NCBI GenBank assembly: GCA_905250115.1
Contig: CAJNOI010000013.1
Coordinates: 203,422 to 267,421 of the forward strand
DNA length: 64,000 nucleotides
Reading direction: 5' to 3'
Source: Adineta steineri
Lineage: Eukaryota; Rotifera; Eurotatoria; Adinetida; Adinetidae
Part shown: positions 1 to 12,086 of the stretch, piece after piece
Layout: every line of letters starts with the position of its first letter
How positions within the stretch are numbered: the first letter of the stretch is position 1
Position numbers and translations under genes: made by a program
Notes under the pieces: generated by a model
What the model saw: only the letters and a program-made list of their open reading frames with translations
Told to the model about the DNA's origin: nothing
The model's database searches: none

Positions 1-1
1 T

Positions 2-496
2 GATAAAGATGTTATACCAGCTCCTGCTGATGTTAAAAAACAAACATCAACTACTACACAATCAACAGCAGCAGTTACTGCTCCACTTCCTCTTCCAGTT
101 ACAGGCAATCCAAATGCTCCATTCCCTTTTTCAGTTATTCCAGGTGCACCATTTTCAATGCCTATGATGGCTCCTAATGCTGCTAGTGCACAACAAGCTG
201 CAGCTGCTGCTCTTTTTCAAGCAGCTCTTCTTTCAGGTGCTGGAATGTTTCCTGGTACATTAATACCACCACCTATGTCTCATGCTACACCATTTCCACC
301 TGTTCAACCATCATTTCCACCTCAATTAAATCCTTTAGCACCACCAATACGCACACCAAATCTTGATGAGAATGCTGCATTACTTCTATTACAATTAGAT
401 GATGCTCAATTAGCTCAATTACCACCAGCACAAAGTATGCAAATTCGATCATTACGTGAACAAATTGCTAAAACTGGTTTATTACCTAAAATGTAG
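2..496 (+). CDS. CSTF2: CSTF2-like cleavage stimulation factor, C-terminal part
   Basis: The frame is open from base 2 to a TAG stop at 494-496 and gives the last 164 residues of a longer protein whose start lies outside the window. Most of the piece is Pro/Ala/Thr-rich and disordered. The final ~40 residues (AALLLLQLDDAQLAQLPPAQ, then SLREQIAKTG) resemble the C-terminal three-helix domain of CSTF2, where it reads roughly LxxDQIAxLPPEQRQxIxxLKEQI. In that family the N-terminal RRM binds the GU-rich element downstream of the poly(A) site and the C-terminal helices contact 3'-end processing partners. The RRM is not visible here, so the call rests on the last domain and on the proline-rich linker. 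The alternative is another protein carrying a CSTF_C domain. Confidence 0.72.
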   Translation, partial: DKDVIPAPADVKKQTSTTTQSTAAVTAPLPLPVTGNPNAPFPFSVIPGAPFSMPMMAPNAASAQQAAAAALFQAALLSGAGMFPGTLIPPPMSHATPFPPVQPSFPPQLNPLAPPIRTPNLDENAALLLLQLDDAQLAQLPPAQSMQIRSLREQIAKTGLLPKM

Positions 497-533
497 TGAA
501 TGATTTTCCTTATTTTTTGTGTATTATGATATA

Positions 534-539
534 AATAAA
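534..539 (+). terminator. Poly(A) signal of the CSTF2-like gene
   Basis: AATAAA lies 38 nt after the stop codon, a normal spacing for a short 3' UTR. Confidence 0.6.
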
Positions 540-2891
540 GAAAAAAATGTAGTCAACACAAACTTAAATACTTCATAAATTCAATTTCATCTTTTTTTAT
601 GATTAGACGAATGTTGACATGATCGATATAGTACACTCTATTTTTATATTTCATTTGTAAGCAATGTGTACCAGTTGTCATTCAACTTGAAAATACATTT
701 GATTACTCCGTGTTAATAATAATAGTAATGAATATGTAGTCATGTTTCTACTTCCATTGAGTTATTATATTTCTTAATTGTATTTTTTATACGTGATTTA
801 ACAGTATCATCTATACCTGCAATATACAAAAAAAACAATTAATTTGTTATTCCAATCTAGAAGTTTGGCAAAAACCTGGATTTTAAAATAATAATAGTAA
901 ACATAGCTAGATGTATGTGTAAGCTGAATTCAATTGAGTATATTAATGTTAAACTATTGCATAAAGTTTTATATTTTAAAAAGCTTGTTATCATGCATTA
1001 TTTATGAGTATATAGTGACAAATTAGAATAACTACGTTTTATTATATACTAGAATGAAGAGGTTATTGTTTTAAAGGCAAACTATTAATGATGATCCTAT
1101 ATTGGCGGTGTGTATATGATACTTCATCTTTACAACAATGTTCTTAGGTACAAAAGATTAAACCTCTAGAAGCAAGAAATTTTATCATTAAGCGATGTAC
1201 AATAATTCTTTGTCTTATCATAGAACGAAGGAAGTGGAAAAATATATTTATAACATTATATGATAAACTAACAATAAGTTTTACAACAAAGTTAATATTT
1301 ATATTTGATTATGCCTACCGGATTTATTACTTAATAGTAAACCTGTCATATATATTATTTTAAGATATCTATGACTGTTTCTGATGTGGACTCACTATTT
1401 CAATGTCAAAAAAACGTTTTTTTTTGTATTCTTAATACCTTATCAACTATCGTCTTTAATTTATATAAACTACAGGAATTTGATTGAATACATTTTATGA
1501 AATAGAAACTTTCTACTTGAAATGTAATCTTAGTTAATTTTTATCATGCAATAAGATATTCTATTGTTAATAGATTCAGTCAACATTCATTTATTTAATT
1601 TAGTAAAATTATTGTCAATGATATGATTCTGTTGTTTTTTTTATTATAAATGATTATGACATTATAGCAAACAAATTTTAGTTAGATCTCTTTCTTTTTT
1701 TTTTGGTTTCTTTTTCATTTATTACACGCCTTGTTCTTTGATAATATTTATCATGACTTGTCTACTCTCTCTCTCGTCTTTCTTAGTTCAGTCTAAATTG
1801 TGAGTTTTCTGTTTTCCTGTTCTCATTTTTCTCTTTAATAGTGATGAGTGAAGAATGATAAAGAAGAAGAAGATGAAGAAAAAACGCCTATAGGTATAGT
1901 TGCCTTTGTTTTTCTCTCTTTCTCTCATTTCCTATATCTAATTCATAAATAACTTTGAGATATGGTACACTTAAGTCAATTTCTTTTTTTCCCTCTCTCT
2001 CTCTCTCTCACTCGTCACTTACTCTACACATTCTTCCTCTCTTTTTTTTCTGATGTTTAATGCTTGTGTGAACTTCTCTTTTATGTTTCATATTCCAAAT
2101 GAGTAAAATGTAATTGTTTTTTTTGTTTGATTAATATTCAAAAGAAAACAACCTATATTTATTTATTTCTTTGCTTGAGTAAATTTTTTCATTTTTTTAA
2201 CAATATATTTCCTCTATTAATTTTTAGATTTAGTTATATAGAAAATTAATTTTTTTTTATTATCGATTTTATCTTATAAAACATACAATGTAAGTAATTA
2301 TGAGAGAGAAAAGAAGAATTTCTTTAACATACATCTGTATTATAGATATATATATATATATTTTATATTGAACTGAGTAGCAAAATAAAAATTTGCAACG
2401 TTTATCTTTGGTTATTATTGCCAATCAACATGTGTTATTATCCTTTTTTCTGTAAGATTGACATGAATGATTTTTATATATTTTGTGTTCGTTTATATAC
2501 TGTAAGGAATAAGTAAATAGACATTTGAAATTCTTTAGGGAAATTAACTTTCATTTTTGGTCAGTACATCATAGAAATGTTTTTTTTTGTTCCCATTCAT
2601 TCTTAGAAACTAACGATAATCTACTGATTGAGATATGATAATTTGAGAATAACAATGTTAACGATTTACTTCCTTGTTTTGACTCTAATAAAAGATATAA
2701 TTATTATTCTAGGTTAATTTATTTGTTGATTATTTTCTTTTTTATACATCTGTCATAGAGGTGGATTATGAATGACAACTGATTTTAAGCTTTCGAGGGT
2801 TATCTTTGACTATAATTAGTGTTGCTAAGGATGATGATGTTGTAGATTCTATGCTTGAGATATCATGCTAATAATTTTTATATATTTTTAG
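540..2891. other. Long non-coding stretch before the synaptotagmin-like exons
   Basis: No supportable coding exon was found. The DNA is very AT-rich with T-runs, CT-rich tracts (about 1760-2045) and a short TA repeat near 2343-2361. A TTTAATAG acceptor near 1840 and a TATAG/GTATAG donor near 1893 bracket a purine-rich segment with stops in all frames, so if it is an exon it would be 5' UTR. The missing N-terminal exon(s) of the synaptotagmin-like gene should lie here. Confidence 0.5.
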
Positions 2892-5325
2892 CAGGAACAG
2901 ACTTACCAGATGACGATTACAGAACATTAATGCCACAACCAAAAGATCCGAGAATTAATAATCGAAAATCATCACAAATACCAATTATTATTGAAAATAA
3001 AGAAAACGATTCAATGTCAACAAATAGTAACTATTTAAAAAGAAATTGAATGTAATCTTATATCAATTTGTAGATAAAGTATCAACTAAAAAAATTAATA
3101 CTAATCAACAAAAAACAATTATAACTGGTGTTTCAAGACGAAGTTCAACAATTGAACATGATACTAATGAACAAACACGATCAGCTCCACCATCACCTGC
3201 TCTATATCATCATGGTAAACAACGATCTAGTCATACTCCAACATCTACGGATACACCTGATAATGTATGTTAAATATTACTCTCGTTTTCTAATAATAAT
3301 AAGATCTCATTAAACTATTTCAATAGTCTTTAAAGTTAAGTATCTATCATCTTTAATTAATAGAAATAAGAGGTCAGTTATAGAGCGTGAAGTGGAACGT
3401 CAGTTTAGATATTTACATTATTAAATATTCTACTAATTAATAATTGAATTTCTCGAACTATAATAAATAAAAAAGCTGTCAAAGGAACCTCTATAGAATT
3501 AAAAAATATGAAATGAGATAATTATTATTATTAAGTAAAAAATAGACTTAATAGATTATTTTCAAGGAAAACTATATAGAATTGATGTTGCATTTGATTC
3601 ATTAAATTTTTATTATTTTCATACTTTACGAAAAAACAATAGTTTATCCTTATATTACATACGTAATTATATTTGTCAGATGTTTTATAAAGAAAATTTT
3701 CCTACTACTATTATTCTTCAAAGTAAAATCATATGTGAAAAAAGTCAGACATGAGCTTTTAAAATGGCTTTCTATTTTAGTACTTTTAAATAAATATTCT
3801 CATAGACGTTTTTTCCAAAGAATATATAATCGATTTTTTTCATGTTTATATATCATAAAAGTCATGTTAGATACTGAATATTACCTTCTAATCAGAGGCG
3901 TAGTTAGAGGGGTGCACAGGTACCGATGCATTCTCCTTGGCCAAAAAATATCTGAGTAGGAGTATCGGTAAAGAATCTTATCACAAGATAAATACCTATT
4001 TTTCCGCCGGTGTGCATCCGCTATGCAAAATTCCCGGCTACGCCCCTGCTTCTGATGGCATGAAATACGATTAGATACAATAATTTATAATCGATGAAAA
4101 TGAAATAGTATATTTCTATGAATTTTATTTTTCTAGAATGCTAAATCTGCTTTGAATGATTCTTTATTATTAACAAATGGTTCGATTGATAGTTTATCAT
4201 GGGGTACACTTGAAGTACGATTAAAATATGATGCTAAAAATAGTAGAATGTGGGTGTTTGTCATAAAAGCAACATTAGAAATGACTCAAGATACCTTAAA
4301 ACAAACGCTTGTTCAGGTACATTTAACACTTTTACCCAATAAACGTACTCGTCTTCGTACACGTATTAAACCAATTAATAATGCTATGTTTGCAGAAGAA
4401 TTTTTTTGCAAAGTATCACCTGGTTTGTTTTCTTTGATTTCTATAAAAAGTCATCTTTATTTTTTTTTCTTACATATTAGAAACAATTCAAACACAAGGT
4501 ATTCGTTTTCGTTTATATACATATGAACGTTTTAGACGTGAAAAACTTCTTGCCGAAGCAACAGTTATGTTTGCTATGGTTAATCTCGATGAAGATATGT
4601 GTAAAATTATTCCATTAAAACGAGCTTATGTTAGTATAATCATATATATATATATATTATATTACGAATAAGAATATTTATATTTTAGCCATCACAAGAT
4701 TCTGATATAGGTAGTCGTAGTAACGCAAGTGGTACTTGTCCATCACCGAACAGTTCAGTTTTTCGTACATGTGGCGAAGGAAGTGTAAATTCTCTTTTAC
4801 CAGAACTTGAAATTGGTTTAGCTTATGATAGAACTCATTCAATGCTTATACTTGAAATAGGAAAAGGAATTAATTTTGGTCTATCAACATTAACTCATCC
4901 TCCTGGTAGAATATTATTTTATTTCTTATAATTATTCTATTTCTTTTTTTTTCCAAGATACATGTGTTCAAATAATACTTCGTAATTCAACTGGTGAAGA
5001 AATTACAACAAATCAAACAGTTACACGACATGCACAATATCATCCAATATATGCTGAACGTTATCCATTTAATATTCAAGGAAATTTTCTTGAACAAATT
5101 ACATTTGTTATTTCTGTTATTAATAAAAAATGTCTAAGTATAGCTGACCATGATTTCGGATATATTTCATTTGGTAAGAATTTATCGTTATGAATTATTT
5201 AAATCATATTCTTTTAAAATTTAGGTCATGAAGCTTCTAGTCCTACCCAAATTTCACATTGGGAAGCAATGCTTAGTGCACATGGTGAAACAATAACAAG
5301 ATGGCATACTTTATTAGAAAAATGA
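2892..5325 (+). CDS. SYT14: Synaptotagmin-14/16-like protein (tandem C2), start not found
   Basis: Seven exons join in frame: 2892-3026, 3074-3264, 4137-4422, 4481-4629, 4689-4905, 4958-5173 and 5225-5325 (TGA), giving about 431 residues. The first ~100 residues are a polar, Ser-rich linker. C2A runs from WGTLEVRLKYDAKNSRMWVF to the segment IRFRLYTYERFRREKLLAEA, which is diagnostic of the SYT14/SYT16 branch. C2B starts at PELEIGLAYDRTHSMLILEI and ends HWEAMLSAHGETITRWHTLL, also like SYT14/16. Neither C2 domain shows the Asp clusters used for calcium, as is typical of this Ca-independent branch, so it probably acts as a membrane or trafficking adaptor. The acceptor of the first exon could be at 2891 or 2894. 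The N-terminal membrane segment expected in SYT14 is not seen and should be upstream. The intron 3265-4136 holds a short transposon-like element. Confidence 0.82.
3893..4048. mobile_element. hAT-like MITE in intron
   Basis: About 156 bp with imperfect terminal inverted repeats: the left end starts CAGAGGCGTAGTTAG and the right end is the complement of CAGGGGCGTAGCCG. It is flanked by an 8-bp near-duplication, CTTCTAAT on the left and CTTCTGAT on the right, the target-site length typical of hAT transposons. It contains no coding capacity. Confidence 0.7.
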
Positions 5326-5429
5326 ATATGCTTGTTGTGATAATTTATTGTTTGTCTTTTTGTCAATATTGAATTTTTCTCTTTTTTGCGTTTTCTTTTT
5401 CTTCTTCATTAATTAGTCTAATAATTTAT

Positions 5430-8172
5430 TTAAATATGATGTTGTTTTATTGAACTATCATTTTCATCAATAATATCAGATAATGATTGAATAATATGAA
5501 TGAATAGATGACGAACTGATTTAGCTTCAATATGAGATTTTTCACTAAAAAATTATTGAACAACCTACTATGTAATATCGTTTGAAAGTAATCGTATAAT
5601 ATTAAGAACATTATTTAGAAGTAGTATTGTATTTTAATTGAGGAATAGGAATTATAAATATTTTATAATGACACAATAGAAAATATAATTTATGTTCATT
5701 CTTTTTAATTCAAAAGATAGTATAGAAGACACAAAGAACATGTTTTTAAATAATTAATTATTCCTCCTGCATTCATTATTAAATGATTATTGTGCATCCT
5801 TCTGCAAGAACTAACAATAGTTAGAGGATTGTATGGTACATCTCGTGAGAGAAATATCATGATTGTGAGTTCAGATGATATCTCCAATATAGTAAAGAAT
5901 GTCCCCAAAGTCAAAATCACTTAAGAAATTCATCTAGTGCTCTTATGAACAAAAGGTTATCATGCCTTTTTGTAGCGATGAATAGCAAGTCTTTCTGTTA
6001 GATCAAATGAACACAGAACCCATGTGTTGTTAAAGACATTGTTAAGCCAAGTACGGATTGTCTATAATATAGATGATTTGAAAGATGAAATAATTCGAGA
6101 AATCGAATCAAAAACCATTTAATTACTACCCAAGCAGATAAGAATTTGGGGAAACGCATTTAAACACTCAATCGGGAACCGCGATTGTATCTCATTCAAG
6201 TTCGAAAAAAAACGCCGTTTTATCATTTTTTTCATATAATTTCTAATGTTTGAACGTGAAAGCGACAAAAAAAATCCAGTTTTTGAGCGTTAAAACGTGC
6301 CTTTACTTCTGTAGTTTTCTGCAATATGAAAGCAGTGCATATTAACGCTCAAAAAGCTGGCTTTTTTGTCGATTTCACGTTTAAAAATTATATGAAAAAA
6401 ACCGATAAAACGGCGTTTTTTTTTCGAGCTTGAATAAGATACAATCGCGGTTCCCAATTGAGCGTTTAAGCGCGTTTCTCCAAATTCTTGTCCACTTGGG
6501 TAGGGCAGACGAATGAATTTCTTAAGTGATCATAGTACACTATTTCTGTTAATCTTATTGAAATTTTCTATTTATTTATTTTACCAGAGTTTTGTCTTCT
6601 AGTATTATTGTATGTATTACCTGCATGCAATTAATTTTTCTAACCAATTAACAGAAAATATAAAATCTTTTGGTCTAATGATTTCATTATGAATTAATTT
6701 TAGTTTTGCTTTAATTTGTTCTATTGTATTTTCTGTTGTATTTATTTTATTAGTTGTATCTGAAAAACGTGTATTTAATACTTGGATTGTACCTAAGCAA
6801 AATTAATATTTAAAAAAGATTTCCATTTAATAGATATAAATATCTACGTCTATTTAATTCTTCACGTTTTTGTTGATTACGTAAAATTTTTTTTTCACGT
6901 TTTTCTTTCATATAATCATCATTTACAGACGATACACTTTCAATCATTATTCCAACAAGAACATTAGTAACAATACGATTACCAATAAAAACTATAATTA
7001 CTAAAAACCATCGTGATATTGTTGGACTACCATGTTTTTCAAGTTCAGGTCTAATTAAATTCCAATTATCAACAAATATTAATCTCATAGCGATAATCAA
7101 CGATGTTGAAAAATCATGCCACGGGCTAAAAAAGAAAAAGTATTATTTAATGAAAACTAGAATTCTTTCATTGAGGGTGGGGGTGTAGCAAGGGGGGAAA
7201 AAGCGAGACTTCATCTACTCTAAAACGTTTTTGAAGTACGATGGAAGTACAGGGGAGTACAGAGAAGTACGATAGGAGTACAAGGAAGTACGATGAGAGT
7301 ACATATGAACTACAGTGGGAGTACAATGACCCATTGTACTTCCTTTTGACAATGGGATTATAATGGAAGTACGGAAGTATCGCTTTTTCTCCCTTGGGGT
7401 GTGGGTTTGCTTAATGAGATGAACCTTATACTCATACCCACACCCTTCTTGCCTAATCTAACCGCATACGAGAAAAGATAGCATCACTTGTATTTCACCT
7501 ATCTTCTGCTTTTCCATAAAGCATTTGTCCAATAACAGCAATAATATAAATTAACAGAAAAACAAGCATACTAACACTGAATGTATATATCAATACTGTT
7601 TTAATTAAAGCCTTTGTTAATACTTGTAATCCTTCGGATAATTTTATAATTCTATATAAACGTATTAATTGTAATAATCGAAAACCTTTTAATAGATTTG
7701 TTATTGTTGAATTGATTTGTTGAAAAAATAAATTCCAAAGAATTTCAATAACACCAAAAAGAATAATTGTAAAATCATAAAGATTCGTCCAATTAAACCA
7801 ATAATGATTAGATTCTATATATAGTTTAATAATAAACTCAAATAATAATATTGCAATTAATATTTCGTCAAAAATATAAATAAATTTTTGACGATATTCA
7901 TTTCTAAGATATTCTTCATCTGTTTCTAAACTTAATCCAAGTGTTAGCGAACATGATATAACAACAAAAGCCATGAAATAATCATAAATTGGATGATGAA
8001 GAATCTCACGAAAATAATCTTTACTAGTTTTTTCATTATGTATCATATTATAACGCATATGTTGATCATTATCGAAAGATATAGAAATATTATCATGATC
8101 ATCAATATCATTAATATTATCATCGAAATCTAGATAATCATCGAGAAGTAATTCTTGTAAACTACGATGCAT
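5430..8172 (-). CDS. CatSper-family voltage-gated cation channel subunit
   Basis: Four exons on the minus strand join in frame: 8172-7499, 7125-6848, 6792-6621 and 5544-5430 (TAA), giving 412 residues, the size of CatSper subunits (about 400-530). One six-helix domain is visible: S1 after ILHHPIYDYF, an S4 with regularly spaced Arg/Lys (FRLLQLIRLYRIIKLSEG), and a pore loop in exon 2 (DFSTSLIIAMRLIFVDNW) matching the T/S-x-D-x-W filter of CatSper proteins. After S6 comes a charged coiled-coil tail (YMKEKREKKILRNQQKREEL). The tail is most like CatSper2, but the subtype is uncertain. In animals CatSper is the calcium channel of the sperm flagellum. The gene is convergent with the synaptotagmin-like gene, with 104 bp between stops. 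Introns 1 and 3 are enlarged by inverted-repeat elements. Confidence 0.8.
6126..6503. mobile_element. Foldback / MITE element with very long inverted repeats
   Basis: About 378 bp starting CTACCCAAG and ending CTTGGGTAG. The two arms (about 165 bp each) are close to perfect inverted repeats, for example GGGAACCGCGATTGTATC on the left and its complement near 6440. A loop of about 45 bp lies near 6300-6345. It sits in the last intron of the CatSper-like gene and has no ORF. Confidence 0.8.
7189..7396. mobile_element. Short inverted-repeat element with internal GTAC tandem repeats
   Basis: The ends CAAGGGGGGAAAAAGCGA and (complement) CAAGGGAGAAAAAGCGA form terminal inverted repeats. The interior is an irregular tandem array of about 14-18 bp units around AAGTACGATGGGAGTACA. 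It lies in intron 1 of the CatSper-like gene. Confidence 0.6.
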
Positions 8173-9691
8173 TCTCTCTAATTCTCAATTAATTATATAA
8201 TTATCTGCGCCAAGAGAATCTATTTTATCGATTGATGTACTACAATACAGTACGATAATTTAATAAAAGTTCTATATTGATATATATGTCATTGTAGTTA
8301 GTCGTGAATCTAGGATGTTTATGATGGAGGCACTATTTTTAGGGAATGGACGCGATTTCGATCAAAAACCACGCTGTCGTCCCTGTTCGACAGATCACCT
8401 ACTGATTTTCAGGCCATTTTTACTGGAAAAAATAATTTGAGTCAGCTACATGTATCTCTCTTTCTAATATGAACATGAAATTCATCTTTAGTATGATTCA
8501 AGTCATTGAAATGAAAAACTTACGAAAAATTGAGATCAGTTGATTGTTTAATAATTGAAACGCTACAAGTGCACATAATTGGTCGTCTTCTGAAAATCTA
8601 GACATACAAATAGGTCCGAATCCATAGATCTCATCAGAAACTTGTCGCATCTTCAAAAAGGATATCTATAGATTTTTCTAGTAACTCCCACTAATTTCCT
8701 CAAGAAAATAGAAAATTGAATCAGTAAGAATTCATTCAAATACTATCTTCAAAATTCGATCATTTCTCAATTTTACCTACAGGAAATAATGCAATGGATC
8801 ATTCTCCTAGTCATTTCATAGCAATCTAATAGTTTTTCTAGTATCAAGTAGAGATCTAAAGTATTCAAATACGATAACTACGTAGTAAAAAACAATAAAA
8901 GACATACCGATCGATTCAATCAAAACCAGTTTAAAGATTTCTTATTCTACGAATGCGTCAAAGCTATCATTTACTTAAATAAACAATAAATTTTCCATAA
9001 TCTATTCACACAAAGTGGAAAAATATATGTTATAGGTTAAGTGAAATCACGGATGTATCTCTAAAATCAAATTCGATATATCGTTAAAAAATAATCTGAC
9101 TCATTTCTATGAATATTATAAGCATTTGATATTTTCATAATTCTTTCATTGATTATCGATTATCCTAATACACTATAAACATAATATGTAATAATATAAC
9201 AAACTTTTGCAATATCAGCTAAATTTTCCAATTTTCAAATGATTATAAGGTACCTATAAATTTCATATATGGTATTCTCTAGAATAAATATTTTTTCTAA
9301 CGTAAAACAATATTCTATAGTTAATTATATAAAAACGAGTCGTATTTCTAACAATGAATTTTTATTTTGTTATTTAAATAATAACAACAAACTGTATGAT
9401 AAACAAATATAATACAATCAGTATTTATTTCGTATATATCTATAATTTTATTTCATAATAATCCCAATAGGCCAATCAACGTTTATATCAGTTTATTATT
9501 ACCTTCAATAACAAAAAAATCAGAGCTTCATACCTGACTGCATTTAGTTAAGGTAGAAAACACTAAGAACATACAAACGTGAAAAATCAGCGATTGGGAT
9601 TAGGCACAAACAACAAATGGACAAATATGAAAAGAAAAAATAACTGTCAGTACATAAATACGTATAATATTGATCAGTATACTTGTATCAA
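8173..9691. other. Intergenic, no gene seen
   Basis: AT-rich DNA between the divergent CatSper-like gene and the secreted-protein gene. No coding exon, RNA gene or clear inverted-repeat element was recognised. Confidence 0.5.
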
Positions 9692-10167
9692 ATGGATCTT
9701 GTTTCACATATGATTCGGTGAGTAAGAAAATATATTTAATCCTGACACGATCATCTGTAATCTACTTGAAATTTAAACATTTTTTAAAATGATTATTTAT
9801 CAACAGCATTTTGCTTTGAACGTTTTATTTTATAATATAACGGAAGATCTATGTGTACATTAATAATATGAGTTAATTTCATTCCTTCACTATTGATTAT
9901 GTAGGAAAAATACATTTTCGTGAACAAAAAAAAATAAATAACCTGCGTAACCAAACAATTAACTAAATTTTAAATCTCATTTTATTTTTATTTAGCTTTA
10001 CAATCATATTTTCTCTTACGTTGCTCTATTCAACGAATCATCATTTAGTAAGATCACATCGAATCATTAGTAAACCACAAATCATTGAACTTCAATTATC
10101 TCCCAATAGTAATTTACTTGTTGGATCAGTACTTGATGCTTCAAATCGATTGATTGTACAAAATCAG
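9692..10167 (+). CDS. N-terminus of a secreted or membrane protein of unknown family
   Basis: Exon 1 at 9692-9717 (MDLVSHMI plus two bases, donor CG/GTGAGT) joins exon 2 at 9996-10167 (acceptor TTTATTTAG, donor CAG/GTCAGT) in frame. The 66 residues begin with a hydrophobic stretch (FTIIFSLTLLYS) after a basic-polar start, which looks like a signal peptide. The following segment, IIELQLSPNSNLLVGSVLDA, has an extracellular-domain look reminiscent of cadherin-like repeats, but this is too short to assign. The gene then runs into a 100-base assembly gap, and no continuation was identified after it. Confidence 0.5.
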
Positions 10168-10205
10168 GTCAGTATCCTTCTTAAACTAAGTTAAATAAAT
10201 GTCAT

Positions 10206-10305
10206 NNNNNNNNNNNNNNNNNNNNNNNNNNNNNNNNNNNNNNNNNNNNNNNNNNNNNNNNNNNNNNNNNNNNNNNNNNNNNNNNNNNNNNNNNNNNNNN
10301 NNNNN
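10206..10305. other. Assembly gap (100 Ns)
   Basis: Exactly 100 ambiguous bases, the usual scaffold placeholder. It interrupts an intron or the later exons of the secreted-protein gene, so true spacing here is unknown. Confidence 0.98.
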
Positions 10306-12086
10306 TTTTGTCATAGAAAAATGAACTGTTTTCAATTGACACATACAATTGAATATCTTATATATAGTGTCAAATAGAAGTCAACATTTTTTTTCTCTAA
10401 AGAGTAATGTGATTCGTAACACAGTAGGAAACCACCTTGTTAAGATTTTAACTTTCGTATATACATACGTTCGATGTTTTTTTTCATCGTCATTAGACTT
10501 TATCTTTCAATACTGAAATAAAAAAAGGAAATGAGAATGCCACTATCTAATTTGACATACTAACACCGAATCATGCCATGAACATCCGTAAAATGCACAT
10601 GCACACCTTGATTATCATAGAATTAGACTAAAGATATGTATGTGTGTGTATGTTTTGTGTGAGAATGAGCAAATCACATTTGACAAACGTTTCCGATTTG
10701 AATGAACTTGCGTACTTTGTACTTATTTGAGAACGAAATGAAGTGCATAAGATGAATGTGATAGAAAAGGAAATTGATCGTTTCCGTCAACAGAGTAGAT
10801 ATAAAAGTACACACCCGCTCTTTTTCATCTTCATCCATTATAAATTTTCCTTTTTCTTTTTTTTTTAATATAAACTAAATATATTAAAATGATGATTCGT
10901 AAATAAACAACCTATTAATTATAATAATTCTAGACACTTATTTCAATTTGTCTTTCTTTTCTTTTTTTTTTACTTTATTATCATCATTTGATGAAGGAGA
11001 CGTCTCATACATCTTCTCCTCTCTCTTTATTATCTCTATTCAACTGACTGATTGAACTGAGTATAAGTTGTATTATTGGTGCGCATGTCATGTAAAACTT
11101 GAGTCTCTTGAGAGAGTAAAATGAACGCGGATTACCATGACAGTTCGATTGCTGATGAATGTTCTCATGGGATAAAGAAAAAGAAAGAAAAAGAGTTAGA
11201 CTAAAGAACAACAGGCGATGAAGACGACAAGTGACATGCAACAATCTTTTTCTTTTTGTTGTTGTTCTATTGAGATGGATAAGAAACACACACTATTGCT
11301 ATTCGATACACACACACATGTCGACACCAAATGGTTTATTCATGATTATTTGTTATACTAAATGTAGATGAAAGAAAGGCACAAATGATGATTCTCGTTT
11401 TCTTTTACTAACACGCACACTGCAATATAATAATAGATATAAAGAAATATGTATTTTAAATATATATCTGTAAATAACATATGAATACAAAATCATTCTC
11501 TAATACATATACAAAGTTAAAGTGTCGCTCAATATTTTGTACTCAACATAATCATCTATCTTTTTCTGTAGTGTATTTCTACTAAATAAAACTTATTCAT
11601 TAATATCTAGATCAAAAATACGATTTGTGAAAAATATGCTTCCGGATATTTGTTTGAAGTTTTAGTAAAATCACTTCTCCGGTTTTTGAAAGGATACAAT
11701 TCAGTAAACAATACGTTGAATATCATCGTTGTACAAGCAATCAAATTTATAAGCATTTATTACTGATGTTCTATTTAATATTTTCAATGATTATTCAACA
11801 AGCAACTACATGTATTGGCTTTTTAAGGATAATCCTATGAGTATATTGATAATTTTCATTCTTAGAGAAATGTTTAAAGAATGAATGAAAATTACGATAA
11901 TTAAAAAGGTATTATACGGACTTATCTCGATCTAAAAAAATGTTTTAGTTTAACATGAATCTTATATTTATGGAAAATTAATGTTTTTTAAGTCAATATA
12001 GAGCTCGTTTCTTCAATTCCTATTCCAAGGAAACTTTTCTTTATTTGTATCGATGTCTATCACAGTTTGCATAGTCGTATGATTAG

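Noticed and set aside
1841..1893. Possible exon between TTTAATAG and GTATAG
   Set aside because: Stops in all three frames, so at most a 5' UTR exon.
5705..5920. 71-residue minus-strand ORF in the CatSper 3' intron
   Set aside because: It lies in the intron between the 6621-6792 and 5430-5544 exons, which join perfectly in frame without it.
11005..11289. 94-residue minus-strand ORF with a hydrophobic run
   Set aside because: Low-complexity CT-rich DNA explains the Leu/Phe/Ser run; no splice context or family similarity.
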